Shown here: positions 10,760 through 22,615 of the stretch, piece after piece
Layout: each line of letters begins with the position of its first letter
How positions within the stretch are numbered: the stretch's first letter is position 1
Assembly: GCA_014529385.2 (NCBI GenBank)
Contig: CM043955.1
Span: forward strand, 150,613,640 to 150,677,639
Direction: 5' to 3'
Source of the DNA: Adiantum capillus-veneris
Taxonomy: Eukaryota; Streptophyta; Polypodiopsida; Polypodiales; Pteridaceae
DNA length: 64,000 nt
The notes under the pieces: model-generated
Databases searched by the model: none
What the model saw: only the letters and a program-made list of their open reading frames with translations
What the model was told of the DNA's origin: nothing
Translations under genes and position numbers: made by a program

Positions 10760-12430
10760 CTAGCTGAAAATCTAGCTTTACTTTGCTTAAGCGATTTTCT
10801 TTGTTTTCACCAACAATGTTTCACTTGATCGTCTCAAGATTTCTTTCTTTATTGACTGCCTTTGTTGTGGAAATGTCCTTTGGTTGAGCTTTGTCTGTAT
10901 TTTGTTTTTCTTTGACCACCTGCTTCCGTTGATGTTGGCTCGTTTTGTTGTAATACTTTACCTTTTTCTTGCAACTGTTGAGCATTGTGTGCCTACATTT
11001 GAGTAACTTTTGATCTTAGAAGATCCACTATACTTTTTGGCAGAATCTGTCTCTTCGGAGGAAATTTTGATGGTGACCTTTGTGTAGCCTTTTAGACTTT
11101 AGGTTTCATTGATTTTGAATTTTTTGTCACCTGTTCTGGCAGCTTGAGGCTTTGCATCATCTTTAGATAGTCCTTGACTGCAGGTTTAGCATCTGTAGGG
11201 GCTTGTACAAGGTCATGAACCTACTGAGAATCATTGCCATTTGCATCTCGATATGCATATGCGAGCTTGGTCTCATGCAACTGTTTGAAAGCTATGGGAT
11301 ATGTTGGATTTTGACTTTGACTCGTGGAGATCAACTGAAACTTTTGTCCTTGATGATCTTCATAGAAGAAATTTTTTGTAGATTTTGATGGTTTTTGGGT
11401 CAGTGAAAAACTTCCAACAACCATATGATCTTCCAATGGTTTTTGCTTTGAAGGGGTATGCTGGCTAGAAGTTCTTGGGATTCTATCTGGTGTAGCATTT
11501 CCTAGTACTAGAGCTGAGCTTGATGAATTTGCAACTCCCCCCTTCCTAGGGTGATCACTATAGCCTGCTTCATTGTGAGAGCTCAAAACTGTTTGGCTTT
11601 CTGGTTGAGTCTCACCTTTTGGGATTGTGAATGCACACTTTGGGTAGCAATGTTGATGTTTGGAATTTGTAAACCTTCTGCATAGTTTCCTATGTATCTC
11701 CGTGAAACATGAAAAATTATTCCCCAAGTCAAGCTGTAGATAGCATTACATTTTCCTTGATATTGTCTATCCCATGGGTCTCCTATGATATGGGCTTCTA
11801 TGGTTTTAGGACCCAAGGCATCATAGATGCTAGACTCTCATCTATATCTATGATTGTTTTGGTCAAAGTATGTGCTCGTTTGGTCACAACGTCGAAGCTC
11901 GATTTTTGATGGAGGAGAGTTTAGCTCTGAATAGATTGCTGGGTTCACTCAGGTAATATCCTTCAGCTCTAGAGAGGATGGGCTATAATAGATTCTTTCC
12001 TCTAAAATGAACCATCCTTTCTGATCTATCATTGGACGCACTTCTATGAGTTGGTATGTGGGCCGTTCAAACACTGGTTGATCCTTTTTGTACAGTTGCC
12101 CTTTTTTGTCTACATAGTGTGCATATGAATTATGTGTACCATACAATGGTAACAACATTCTGTTTGATGTGTCCCTTAGACTCGTTATGATTGCACACTT
12201 GTGGCATTGGATGCAAAATCATTTGCAAATCTAACAGTCTTTTCAACATTCGATGGTATCTGGACACCTTGACCAAATTCATGCAGGAATTTGTTGTTAA
12301 TTTTAAGCTTTTCAGATGCCTGTGCATCACCTGAAGAAATGTTTGTATTAAGCACAAGAATGTAAAAAGTCCAGTTGCCAGGGTGCAAAAAACACTCTTT
12401 GTCATAGTCAGAGTCTGGCTGCTGAGCCAT
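10760..12430 (-). pseudogene. Unidentified upstream ORFs of the same degenerate gene set
   Basis: A likely start ATG lies at 12430 (MAQQPDSDYDKECFLHPG), followed by frameshifted pieces at 12158-11949 (FERPTYQLIEVRPM, GWFILEERIYYS), 11816-11583 (DPWDRQYQGKCNAIYSLTWG) and 11727-11221. Conserved-looking aromatic motifs suggest a once real protein of several hundred residues, upstream of the protease-like part. I do not recognise the family. The strand is opposite to the element T LTR at 13.4 kb. Some Tat-lineage gypsy elements carry antisense ORFs next to the 3' LTR, so an origin inside T is possible but unproven. Confidence 0.4.
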
Positions 12431-12441
12431 AAAATGAGCAA

Positions 12442-13382
12442 AGCATTAGTCCCAAAGCTTTAAGTCGTAAATAAACTTTGTGCTAGGGGTCGTAGTTATT
12501 AGGCTTACACTCAAGGTCGAAGAGTTGAGCATATCTAAGTCGTGTTGCTCATGCTGGATGAGATGAGCATAAGAGTCAAAGTATATTAATTTACAATTGG
12601 TGGAGTGTCATAGAGTCCAACACTCATGCACAGTGCACAGTAAGATGAGAGCACATATCCTCGTCAATCAAAACCATTCTTAAAGGGGTGCCAGCTTGCA
12701 AAGCCATGTCGTATGCTTTTATAGCTACACCATCCCTCAAAATCTTTCTTGCACAACATATTGTTTCCCATGCATTTCTGTATATGCATATATAGGATGT
12801 CCCACCATTGGACATATGCATTAGACACTCTTTTTTGCTTCCACCTATGCACCTACAATAGGTAAACTAATGTCCCATCATGCTACCCTCCGTCACTTGC
12901 TTCGGTCTTCTTTGAAATCAAGAAAACCTCTAAAAACTGCTAAAAATGTGCGTCTCCAACGCTTTGCTTCCTTTTTAATTCCATATCTATCAGCAAATCC
13001 CTTTAGTACTTTATTAATATTTTCCATGCTAAAAAGTACTCGAATAATGCGCGTATCCCAAAGGCACTTTTTTCCCACTGGGTTTTTTTCCCTTTGGTCA
13101 TCCAGGTATTAGACCCTCATTTAGAACCTCATCATTCTACTTCCCTTGTACATACTTTTCATAAATAAATAGCAGCCTCATCATTATGCTATTACAATGG
13201 ACAAAATACAACATCATCTCTCACAACAGATATAATCCGACCAATGAAGATTTTGCAACAAATTGAACCTCACCAACAAATTCAATGACAAATAAGGACA
13301 ATCAGCCCATCAACAACCAATCAAAACCTTCCATTGCCTCCATGGACACTTTTCAATAGTGCCTGAGGACGGGCACTAAAAT
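12442..13382. other. Non-coding, possible 3' region of element T
   Basis: AT-rich sequence with short ORFs only. A stretch near 13060-13105 (CACTTTTTTCCCACTGGG) resembles the pyrimidine-rich block seen near many plant LTRs. The last 40 bp (GAGGACGGGCAC) resemble the end of gypsy internal regions before a polypurine tract. Confidence 0.4.
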
Positions 13383-13395
13383 CGGAAGGAGAGAA
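13383..13395 (+). other. Polypurine tract of element T
   Basis: CGGAAGGAGAGAA is directly next to the LTR start TGTTAAC. This marks the LTR at 13396 as a 3' LTR whose internal region lies to the left, on the plus strand. Confidence 0.65.
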
Positions 13396-14401
13396 TGTTA
13401 ACTGAGTCAATGTCAGTTAACAAGAGATGCTAAAGATTGAAGCCTTATGAATGCACATCGAAGATGAATATGAAGAAGCAGTGAAGATTGGAGTCACACA
13501 CTTTTCACATTTTACCAGAATGGCCATGTATTATAATTTCTCAATTTATTTAGCCATTGTAATAATTCTAACGTGTTACGGGCTCAATAAGAGTTCCAAA
13601 ATGTAAAGCATAGGTCATTTATTGTACCTTGTTGCAAATACAATAAGTGTGGAGCCTCAAAGGTCTTGGGCGTCGAACATTACACATTTTAACCTTGGCT
13701 AAGGTATAAAAGCCAACTTTGTAAAGATTTTATTGAGTTTTGTATAATACAAACATAGTGCGAGCTAGCAGCGCTCACTTCTCTCCTTCTCACGCTTCCT
13801 ACTCCCTGCCTGCTTGCCACATTGCAGTCACGTCTGTTGCATTGCAACCACAGGTAAGAGCTCTACGCATTGACGTAAGCATTTCATGGTATTTTGTAGC
13901 TTTTGACGTCACTGACCTGCGGACTAATTTCATCATAAGTAAGAATTTAAGCTTTAAAATAAAAACCTAAGTATAGGCGGGATATTGGGGCATCATTGCT
14001 AAGCATGTAGATGCATTCCGAGTCAAAAATGACTAGGTCAAAAACTCACTGCTGTTAATAATCATGATTTTTGCACTTGACCTAAAGTGAGATTTGACAC
14101 CATAAGCATGTGTGCTTAGGTCTTATAAACATTTCCTAGAAGTTTCATTATGTTTGGATGTCATTTGACGCTATAACGGATGTGATTTGTTTGCTGATGA
14201 GCAATTGGCTTTTGGTGACTTCGGTCATTTGAGTGTAGCTTGAGTTAGATGGGAGTTGTTTGTTGTTTTCCAAGGCATTGACAACGTCTTGTAGCCTCTA
14301 TGCACTAGTGGAGTCAGCTTCATCCCATGGATTGACAATTTATTCGTGGTTCTCTCTATGTCTACAATAAGATAGGAGAGAGGTTAGACACCCGTCCCAC
14401 A
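13396..14401 (+). repeat. 3' LTR of element T (gypsy, tRNA-Asp-primed)
   Basis: It is 1006 bp, starting TGTTAACTGAG and ending GTCCCACA. It matches the minus-strand LTR at 41042-42051 over its whole length. A TATA box (TATAAAAG) lies at about 13705. It is followed by TGTGA, the same five bases that flank the outer side of the other LTR. The two LTRs are now in opposite orientation although the flanks show one insertion. Confidence 0.9.
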
Positions 14402-14783
14402 TGTGAGCTACCCCCCTTTGAGAGAATACCTCGATAAACTTGTCAAATACCTCCTCTATTGACTCAAAGTCTCTGTGTGCAGTGGAATCAAACCAGGTGG
14501 CGGCATCCTCCTCTAGAGTTAACCCAAATCCTATGAACTACGTGGGAAAGTATAGGACTTCCTCAGCTCTCCCGCACAAATGCTGCCACGTGATCCCTTG
14601 GGTCCCTATTTTTGGAATTTTTCTTGTTAACCCATTTTTGGACTTGAGATGGTCTGATTCTATGGTGATCCATCATTCTAAACATAGGATCCCATACTCC
14701 TCTATGAGCTCTTTCTAGCTTACGATATGGTACATGTTCCTCACCTAGGGGTGCTCCTAATCCATAATTCCTGATTAGTTTAG
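14402..14783 (-). pseudogene. gag: Element H gag, N-terminal half (cut on both sides)
   Basis: Reading down from 14783, the minus strand encodes KLIRNYGLGAPLGEEH, then, after a TGA and a frameshift near 14565, a clear gypsy gag capsid segment with AATWFDSTAHRDFESIEE and DKFIEVFSQRGVAH. It stops exactly at the element T LTR. The rest of the capsid domain is found on the plus strand from 42052. Its upstream part was separated by insertion of G1 at 14784. It belongs to a gypsy element different from G1, C1 and the chromovirus. Confidence 0.85.
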
Positions 14784-14895
14784 TGTGAGGTCTCCAACCC
14801 CGAGAAGATTGGGGCAACTTGATAGATGGACTTCTTTTATTCTCAAGTTTCATTGACGACACCCTACTCCATTTCCACGAAGCCGAGATACGACC

Positions 14896-15246
14896 AACTA
14901 AAGAGAGGAAGTCCTCTATCCATCGTGATTGTGGTTGTAAGGGTCATACGCCACTAGCCAGGTTGATAAATCAATGATTCTAATAAAAGCTATTTCCTAT
15001 AACATAAAGATGAAATCCCATTGACATATTTAGAATCCATGAACAACGCCTTTTTTCCACGTTTAAGAGGCACAGTCGCAACTAAAGAGAGGAAGTCCTC
15101 TATCCATCGTGATTGTGGTTGTAAGGGTCATACGCCACTAGCCATTCTAATAAAAGCTATTTCCTATAACATAAAGATGAAATCCCATTGACATATTTAG
15201 AATCCATGAACAACGCCTTTTTTTCACGTTTAAGAGGCACGGTCGC
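14896..15246. repeat. Tandem duplication inside the G1 3' LTR
   Basis: Copies at 14896-15079 and 15080-15246 both start AACTAAAGAGAGGAAGTCC and end in AAGAGGCAC plus a GTCGC motif. The second lacks a short block containing GGTTGATAAATCAATG. The other LTR of G1 (27.8 kb) has the segment once, so the duplication arose after G1 inserted. Confidence 0.9.
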
Positions 15247-16345
15247 CATTCATAACCCCGAATATGATATGAGACATAGTCTAAACTAACTAACAATCTT
15301 GTGAAAAGTACCCGACTAATTGGGTCCACCCATTTGTAGACCTAGATTCGTTAGGATACTAGTCTCTCACTTTTCACACCACACTCACCCGTTCTTCTTG
15401 TTTTTTAATTACTAACACACTATTTTACATTTACAAACAATGTTCCTTAATTAATTTTGGGCACAGGTTCTTTTATACAGCCCTTCAAAAAATACCAAAA
15501 CAATTCAAACAAGGCCTAATGAAGACAGTCCTATATTTCAACAAAAATAACTTTTCCAATTTCTTATGAGTTGCCGCTACCCACAGACTTTCTCTGTCTA
15601 ACCAATAGAGCCTTTGCAAAGGATTTCTTGGCTAACCACGAATTGTGCAACCTTTCCATCTCGCTAACCGTGAGGCATCCCGCTAACCTCCAAGCATCTC
15701 GCTAACCGCAAGGGATAAAAGAGAGCCGATAATCTCAGCTTAGTCTCCAATAACCGCGGGATCATCTTGCTAACCGCAAGGCATCTTGCTATCCACAAGG
15801 CATCTTGCTACCCGCGTGAAGAACAAAAGATATCATTCCAACAAAACTTCTCTTTAAATGATTCTTCGAACATGATCAACCAACTCTTTATATCAACTAG
15901 TAACAACTTATCAAGCAATAACAATTTAACAAAAACATTGACAATTTTTCAAACAATTCTTTCACTAACTAAGAAAACATATGCTTGTTTCTTGTGATGG
16001 ATTCACATTTCTTGGACGGTTTAAGGGAATCCCTATGCTTGGCTTCCCAAGTCAACATGAATAGCAATGCAAAATTATAAATTTATTTTATCGGATAAAC
16101 GACATGTTCGATTACCTCCCGTGTTGGAGGTTGGACGGCTTCAACTTCTTTTGCAACTGATACATCCGCTTGAGCTACGATTGGAGAAGATGATACTTTC
16201 CTTTTGTACCTTTCTTGGAGGTGCAATGACATGAGCGTTCTTGAAGCTGCGTGTCACTCTCTTCGAGGCCATTGTGTCATGATAGAGAAAAGGAAAATCT
16301 TCATTGTAAAAAGAAGAGTTATGGCTTCTTTGCTTGCCGAGAAGA

Positions 16346-16348
<3 letters not shown>

Positions 16349-16399
<51 letters not shown>
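16349..16399. repeat. (GA)n array in G1 3' LTR
   Basis: About 51 bp of GA. It corresponds to the longer array at 29096-29164 in the 5' LTR, so this microsatellite is part of the LTR and varies in length between copies. Confidence 0.95.
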
Positions 16400-16402
<3 letters not shown>

Positions 16403-16586
16403 TTCAACAATTCGAGGGACAACACAATGGTGGTAGAGATGGTAATATGTCAAGGGTGAGAGGGTGAGGGAAAGAAGGTAACTCCGACGAACATAGAGAT
16501 AACTTTGCATACGGCTGAAGCTCTTTATAAAAATTATAATTAGAAAAAAAGCACGCATCTTCATGTGCAATTTCAAGTCCCTAATT

Positions 16587-18524
16587 TTAGAAGAGGCTTG
16601 GCTTCCAAGAAAGGAAGCTCTCACTTTTCTTTCTTCTCTGAAAATACTCATTCTCTTCTAAAAATACTCCTCCTTTTCTAAAAATACTCCTTAGATCCTT
16701 TGGTAGAAGGCAACTCAAATAGGGCTTCAGGCGATACCCGTTTACCTTCCTGGAGTACTCTTTGCCATTCAAGTCCATAAGTTGATAGTAACTTGAATTG
16801 AAAGCCTTTTGGACTATGTATGGCCCCTGCCATCTAGTTTCAAACTTGGCATCAAAACGATTATCAAGTCAATTGTCATACCATAGCACAAGATCTCCTT
16901 CCTTGATGCCTTTGTCCTTCAGTTTCTTGTCGAGCTTATCTTTTGCTTGTATAGCTTTCCTTTTGTAACACTTGTAGCTGCTTCTCTTTTCCACTCAAGT
17001 TCTACTAAGGTAAGAAGTCAATCCATCCATGCTTCTTGATTATCTTGTGCTGCTTTGCCATGAAGTTGCATTGTTGGAATGTTGAGCTCAATTGGTTGCA
17101 AAGCCTCTTGACCATACAGCAAGTGGAATGGCATGAACTCTATGGCCTCCCTATATGTGGTTCAATATTCCCACAAGGCACCATCCAAGAAGTCATCCCA
17201 CAACTTTGTCTTCTTTTGCACCATCTTTCTAATGATGTCTACAATGACACCATTAACCTTCTCCACCAAACCATTTGATTGTGGGTAGTAGGGTGTGCTA
17301 TGACAATGTAGAATGGGAAGCTCTTCACAAACTTCTGTGAGTAAACCCCGGGAACCCTGGACCGTTATCAAAAAACAAATGTGAGTGTAGACAAACTTGC
17401 TCACCGTCTCTCATTTACCTTTGCCACACTTTGTGCTTCTTCCCACCTAGTCATATAGTCTACTGCCACCAAAATGTAGATATTTACTATTTTTTGTTCT
17501 AGGCAGAGGACCCATAGCATTAATGCCCCACTTTTGGAAGGGTCCATTTGCAAGCACTATTTGCCTCGGACCATGTACACCCTTCTATTTTCATTTACCT
17601 ATTAGTTGTGATAGCTTTTACACCAATGTTGGACATCCACGTGCAAGCTTGGCCAAACATACCCCGCAAGCAAAATCTTCTTCACGGTTAAATCTTGGGC
17701 AAAATGACAACCACATGCCTCTTCATGCAAACCTTTTAAAATGGCTAGAATTTCCTCGATAGTTGGTACTCTTTTGCACACTTGATCCTTCCCTCTTTGA
17801 TAGAGGGAGCCTTCTAGGAAGAGATAGAAACTTGCCTTCTTCATGAGTCTCCTCTTTTGAGCTTTTGTGAAGTCTTGTGGAAACTCGCCCTCCAAAATGT
17901 AGCCAATGACTCCAATCCCTGGTATCTTGGTTGCTTGACAGTTGCTACCACCGTGATGACCTGCACTTCTTTCTCAACGCATGTAACTACTTGTTGTGCA
18001 AGTAAATTAGCATCTTCATTCTGTTTCCTAGGAATATGATACAATTCACTTCTTCAAATTGATTAAACAACCTACGAATGAAGTGAACTTTTGTCCTTAG
18101 GCTTTCATTCTTGCATGCCTAAATGCCTAAGATTTGCTTCACAATGAGAAGTGCACCCCCCTTTACTATGAGACGTTGACTAATGCACATCTTCAAACCA
18201 TGAAGTCGTATGTCATACTCTGCTTCATTGTTGCTAGTTGAACCTGGTAGAGTTGACCTTCTCTTTCATGATCACCTCTCCACTTGGGTTGAGCAACACT
18301 AGCCCTCCCCCTGATTTTCATGTGGCTCGTCGAAAAGCTCCATCAAAGAACAAGGTAAAAGCATTAGGAATACTTTTTGGTGGTGGCAATGGTAGGGTCT
18401 TTACTTCAAAAACCTTAATATCCTTTTCATGCACCCTATAAGTGAGAATCCTTACCAATTGTGCACACACACTATCTTCTGTTGTGTGCATGTATAGTGG
18501 CATCAATATAGTTAGTCTATACAA
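16587..18524 (-). pseudogene. pol: G1 pol fragment: RNase H and integrase
   Basis: Minus strand. RNase H starts at about 18480 with AFTLFFDGAFRRAT and a Gly-rich GGGLVLLNPSGEV, and ends in YHIPRKQNEDANLLAQQ at about 18030. The integrase zinc-binding part follows at 17895-17602 (GLHEEACGCHFAQ, then HWCKSYHN). The core has STPYYPQSNGLVEKVNG at about 17300. The C-terminal domain ends LNGKEYSRKVNGYRLKPYL near 16710. Protease and reverse transcriptase are missing: the fragment joins copia sequence at about 18525. Several frameshifts and stops. The RNase H type resembles non-chromovirus gypsy (Tat/Athila-like) elements. Confidence 0.85.
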
Positions 18525-18539
18525 AGTTGATGAAGCATC

Positions 18540-21500
18540 ACTTAGACTTCATCCTACACCCATAAGTTCTATACAGTGTGTAAATCACTCCTAGGCTAGG
18601 CTCTTTGTGAGAGCATTTGCGGGGTTGTTGTCAGTGTGAACCTTGACAAGCTCGATGTGCCTGCCAGCCAATGCATCTCGTACTACATGGTATCTAACCT
18701 CTATGTGTTTTGACTTTGAGTGAAACACCGGATTCTTTGCCAAAGCAATGGCACTCTAACTATCACAATGAAGTACTGGAACCTCTTGAATGCCCAAATC
18801 TCCCACTAGACAAGCCAACCATATGGCTTCCTTGTTGGCGTCAGACGTAGCAACATATTCTACCTCACTGGTAGATGAAGACGTGCAATCTTGGAGACAC
18901 GATCTCCAAGAGATAGTTACTATAGAAAACATGAACACATAGCCAGATGTGGATCTTCTACGATCCACGCAATCCGCATAATCCGCATCCATGTAACCTA
19001 CAATAGATGCATCACTGTTTCCGAAGCGTAAACACTTGCTAGCTGTACCTTTCAAATATATGAGGATTTTCTTCACTGCTTCCCAATGCTTCTTGCCATG
19101 GTTTGCCATGTACCTACTAACCACTCCCACTACATGTGCAATGTCTGGTCTTGTGGCTACCGTAGCATATATCAAATTGCCAACTGTTGAAGAATATGAC
19201 ACTTTTGCCATTTCCTCTTTCTCAGCCACTGTCTTGGGAGAGTCTTCCTTGCTAAGTTTGGAGTATGCTTGCATTGGGGTACTCAATGACTTCCCCCCCT
19301 GCATACTAAAATGTTGCAAGACTTTGTAAATGTACTTTTCTTGAGATAATTCAAGAATTCCACGTGCCTGTCTCTCTTGATGCGCATACCAAGAAAGTGA
19401 TTGGCATCTCCCAAATCTTTCATGAAAAACTGAGTGCTGAGCATCTTTTTTAATTGATTGATCTCATCAATTGATTTGCCTACAATAAGCATATCATCTA
19501 CATACAATATCAAGATGATTAAAGAACCATAGTTCAATCTTTTTGTGTATAAGCAGTGATCGTTTTCACTTCTTATGTAAACTTGAGAATGCATGAATTT
19601 GTCAAATTTTTTATATCACTACCTTGAACCTTGCTTGAGTCCATAGAGTGCCTTTTTAAGTCTACAAACCAATTATGCCCTCGTTGGCTTTTGGGTTTCA
19701 CATACGAAGCCCTCTGGTTGTTTCATGTAGACATCTTCGTCTAGATCCCCGTGAAGAAATGTTGCGTTCATGTCCAAGTTCCATGTCTTGGATAGCAACC
19801 AAGCCAAGCACAATGCAAAGTGTAGTCATCTTGACTACTAGAGAGAAAATCTCATGAAAATCCACACCTTTTTGTTGCTTGAAACCCTTGGCAACTAGAC
19901 GAGCCTTGTATCTAGGCTCGGGATCTGGCGTTGTATACTTCTTTTGTCTACCCACTTGCAAGGTAAAGCATTTTTGCCTTTTGGTAATTCAACCAAATCC
20001 CATGTCTCATTAGCCACAATTTAATTGTATTTTGATTGCATAGCCTGCTTCCACTTAACACTATCGTCCATTTGTATAGCTTCTTTGTAACAGGTTGGCT
20101 CTCCACTGTCAGTGACCAAAATGTGGTGTATACCCGACTCAAACCACTCGGGCGCATGTGATACTCTCTTAGAGCGTCTCATGTATTTGACTGCTGGACT
20201 CTGCTCTCTTCGGAGTAATAGTAGTATCTTGCACTTGAGGATTATGTGCAACACTACTGAACTGAGTTGATTCGGAGGCCACATCCTCAGAACGAACGCG
20301 TTTGTACCCAACTTCTTTGATGGGCTTCTCGTGCATTTTTATTCATTGAAAATCATATTTGAGCTACGAATGACTTCTTTGATTCTCGGTGCCAGAGACG
20401 ATATTCCATCTCTCCATATGCACCATAGCCAAAAAAAAAAGCATTTGTGTGATCTAGGATCTAACTTTCGATGAAGTTCTTTGGGCATATGTGCATATGC
20501 CTCACATCCAAATACACGTAAATGCTCATAGCTTGGCCTTTTGCTAGTCTATAATTCCTTTGGAATTTTGCAATTCCGAGGGGAACTAGGTGCCCTGTTG
20601 ATGATGTGCATTGCTGTCAGAGCAGCTTCCCCCCAAAACTCTGGCATAAGCTTCACCATAGACATCATAGAGACAACTCGCTCTTGAATCATACAACTCA
20701 TTCTTTCAGCTATCCCATTTTGTGCAGGTGTGTATGGAGCAGTAAACTCCCGCCGAATGCCTCTTGTATTGCAAAATTCCTTGAACTCTGTGGAGATGTA
20801 TTCTCCACTATTGTCCGTGCGAAAAGCCTTGATCTTTTTTCCTGATTGGTTCTCAACCATGGCGAGGAATTTTCGGAAGGTTGAAAAGACCTCTTCCTTA
20901 CACTTAAGGAGATACACTTTTTTTGTAGAATCATCTATGAATGTTAGAAAGTAGTTTGCCCCCCCTAGAGTTTTATGTGGCATTGGACCACACAAATCAC
21001 TGTGCACCAAGTTTAGGGGTTCACCTAGTTTCTTGTTCAATGGCAAAGATGTCAACCTAGTTTGTTTGCCGTATAGACAATGCTCACACAATGGAAAGTC
21101 TGTGTAATCTAACACAGGTAAGTTGTCAAAACGTTGAAGTGTTTTCATTCCCTTTTGGCTAATATGCCCTAGCCAGCTATGCCATAACTCAGTAGACGGC
21201 AGAGTCGGCAACATAGATAGAGTGTTCGTCGACACTTCAAACAAACAAAGAGTACAGGGGATCTGTTTACTACCTTTCATCATAATAAAGTTGTTCTTGC
21301 AGATCATCCAAGAACAATTACCAAAAACTTTAGTGTAGCTAAGATCATCCAATTGCCCTATAGAAATCAAGCTCTTCGTAAGCTTGGGCACATGTCTGAC
21401 ATTCTGCAACACAAAAGCAGTTCCATTATGCATCTGAAGTTTCACATCACCAATGCCAATAATGTCAAGCTCATAGGAATCACCAAGCTTGAATATGCCA

Positions 21501-21560
21501 TGCATGGATGCATAAGAGGAAAACCACTCTCTATGCGGTGTGAACTAAAAACTTGCACCA
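18540..21560 (-). pseudogene. pol: Copia element C1 pol: PR-IN-RT-RNase H
   Basis: Minus strand in the Ty1/copia order. Protease ILDSGAS at about 21560 lies between two TAG codons. Integrase spans 21505-20549, with the zinc finger (HSWLGHIS, CEHCLYGKQ), SDLCGPMPHKTLGG, FRTDNSGEY and FTAPYTPAQNGIAERM. Reverse transcriptase has YKARLVAKGFKQQKGVDF at about 19900 and the catalytic YVDDMLIVG at about 19500. RNase H covers 19319-18560, with STVGNLIYATVATRPDIAH, then YMDADYADC, and the C-terminus IELMGVG. Frameshifts lie near 20350 and 19650. No 3' LTR follows: at about 18525 the sequence changes into G1 RNase H. A similar copia C-terminus occurs at 58.78 kb. Confidence 0.93.
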
Positions 21561-21577
21561 GAATCAAGAATCCAATT

Positions 21578-22615
21578 CTATGCATAACCCTCATCCTGTG
21601 AAACTAAAGCATTTGGAGTGAGATCTGAAGTAAAAATGAGAACATTTGAGGGATTTTTTGTCACCTTGGCATGAATCTCTGTGGGCATAATGATCATCAC
21701 TAGAGGAGGAGCATCCTCTACTGCAGTGGTAGGTATGGGAGACTCAACAACATTGAGCTCCTCAATCTTTACCATACTTTTGCCTTTGCCAAAATAATCC
21801 TTTTGCATGCTTTTTTGATCTCTTAGGAAATTGCAACAATCCTTTTTGTAATGTACCTTCTTGTGGCAATAGTAACACTCGACATTTATGGCATTGTGGT
21901 CTCTGCTTTGGTTCTTGTGTCTGCTAGGACTACAAGGATTTTGCTCTCTACTTTTGCTTCTGTATTTGTTCCTATGGCCACTTGCCTTCGTTGAACTGCC
22001 AACCATATATGCATCTCCATGACTAGCACCGTCAAGAGATTTACGATGAATCTCTTCAGTGAGCAACACATCTATGATAGCATTGAACTCTAACTTGCCA
22101 TTCGGAGCCGAATTGCTAATGGATGTGTAAAAGATATCCCATGAACTGGGTAGAGAGTATAGCAAGGATATAGACTTGATTTTGTCGTCAAACTCCTTAA
22201 AGCCCTGAGATGTCAGCTGACTAAACAAGGAGTTGAACTCATTTAAGTGACCAGAAACTGTGCTACCTTCTTTCATGTTGAGCTTCATAAGCTTTTTCAT
22301 GAGAAAAACTTTGTTGGATGCACTTTTGCTCTCCCATGCTGAACATAAGCTATCCCAAAGTTCCTTGGTTGTTGTCTTCCCTATGATAGTGAAGAACACT
22401 GACTCGGCTAGATGTAGACGTATTATAGCCATGGCTTTCGCATCCAAAAGCTCCCACTGAGCTTGTGTATAGTAATCATCCTCTACGCGCTCTTTCAACG
22501 GTTTTGACAGGCCTTTGTTTATCAAAACATCTTTCATGCGCTCTTTCCACATGGTGAAGTTACTACCATCAAACTTGCGAATGAAATATTCCTCCTTTTC
22601 TGAAGAAGAAGCCAT
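21578..22615 (-). CDS. gag: Copia element C1 gag polyprotein
   Basis: An open frame of about 345 codons from an ATG at 22615 (MASSSEKEEYFIRKFDGSNF). The N-terminal part is a typical UBN2/DUF4219-type copia gag (FTMWKERMKDVLINKGL, LWDSLCSAWESKS). A zinc knuckle at about residues 225-238 reads CYYCHKKVHYKKDC, which is CX2CX4HX4C. It assembles the virus-like particle and binds RNA. It ends in a TAG just before protease ILDSGAS in the same frame, so gag and pol were probably one frame and the TAG is a mutated CAG or a suppressible stop. This is the best-preserved ORF in the window. The start could shift by a few bases. Confidence 0.85.
   Translation of the reverse strand: MASSSEKEEYFIRKFDGSNFTMWKERMKDVLINKGLSKPLKERVEDDYYTQAQWELLDAKAMAIIRLHLAESVFFTIIGKTTTKELWDSLCSAWESKSASNKVFLMKKLMKLNMKEGSTVSGHLNEFNSLFSQLTSQGFKEFDDKIKSISLLYSLPSSWDIFYTSISNSAPNGKLEFNAIIDVLLTEEIHRKSLDGASHGDAYMVGSSTKASGHRNKYRSKSREQNPCSPSRHKNQSRDHNAINVECYYCHKKVHYKKDCCNFLRDQKSMQKDYFGKGKSMVKIEELNVVESPIPTTAVEDAPPLVMIIMPTEIHAKVTKNPSNVLIFTSDLTPNALVSQDEGYA

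Larger units (their letters stand above)
14784..16690 (-). repeat. 3' LTR of gypsy element G1
   Basis: A direct copy of the sequence at 27672-29605. In minus-strand reading the end is GACCTCACA at 14784. The start is either TGAGAG at 16623, preceded by a polypurine tract (AAGAAAGAAAAG), or about 16690 if the TCTAAAAATACTCC repeats belong to the LTR. A TATA-like TTTATAAAG lies near 16523 on the minus strand, and a CT array lies about 120 bp downstream of it. The flank at 14779-14783 is TTTAG. I could not find it matching next to the other LTR. Confidence 0.8.

Noticed and set aside
11583-12430. Caulimovirus movement or coat protein
   Set aside because: The order of an unknown protein upstream of protease-like parts invited this, but I cannot point to a diagnostic motif and no reverse transcriptase follows. 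Left unassigned.
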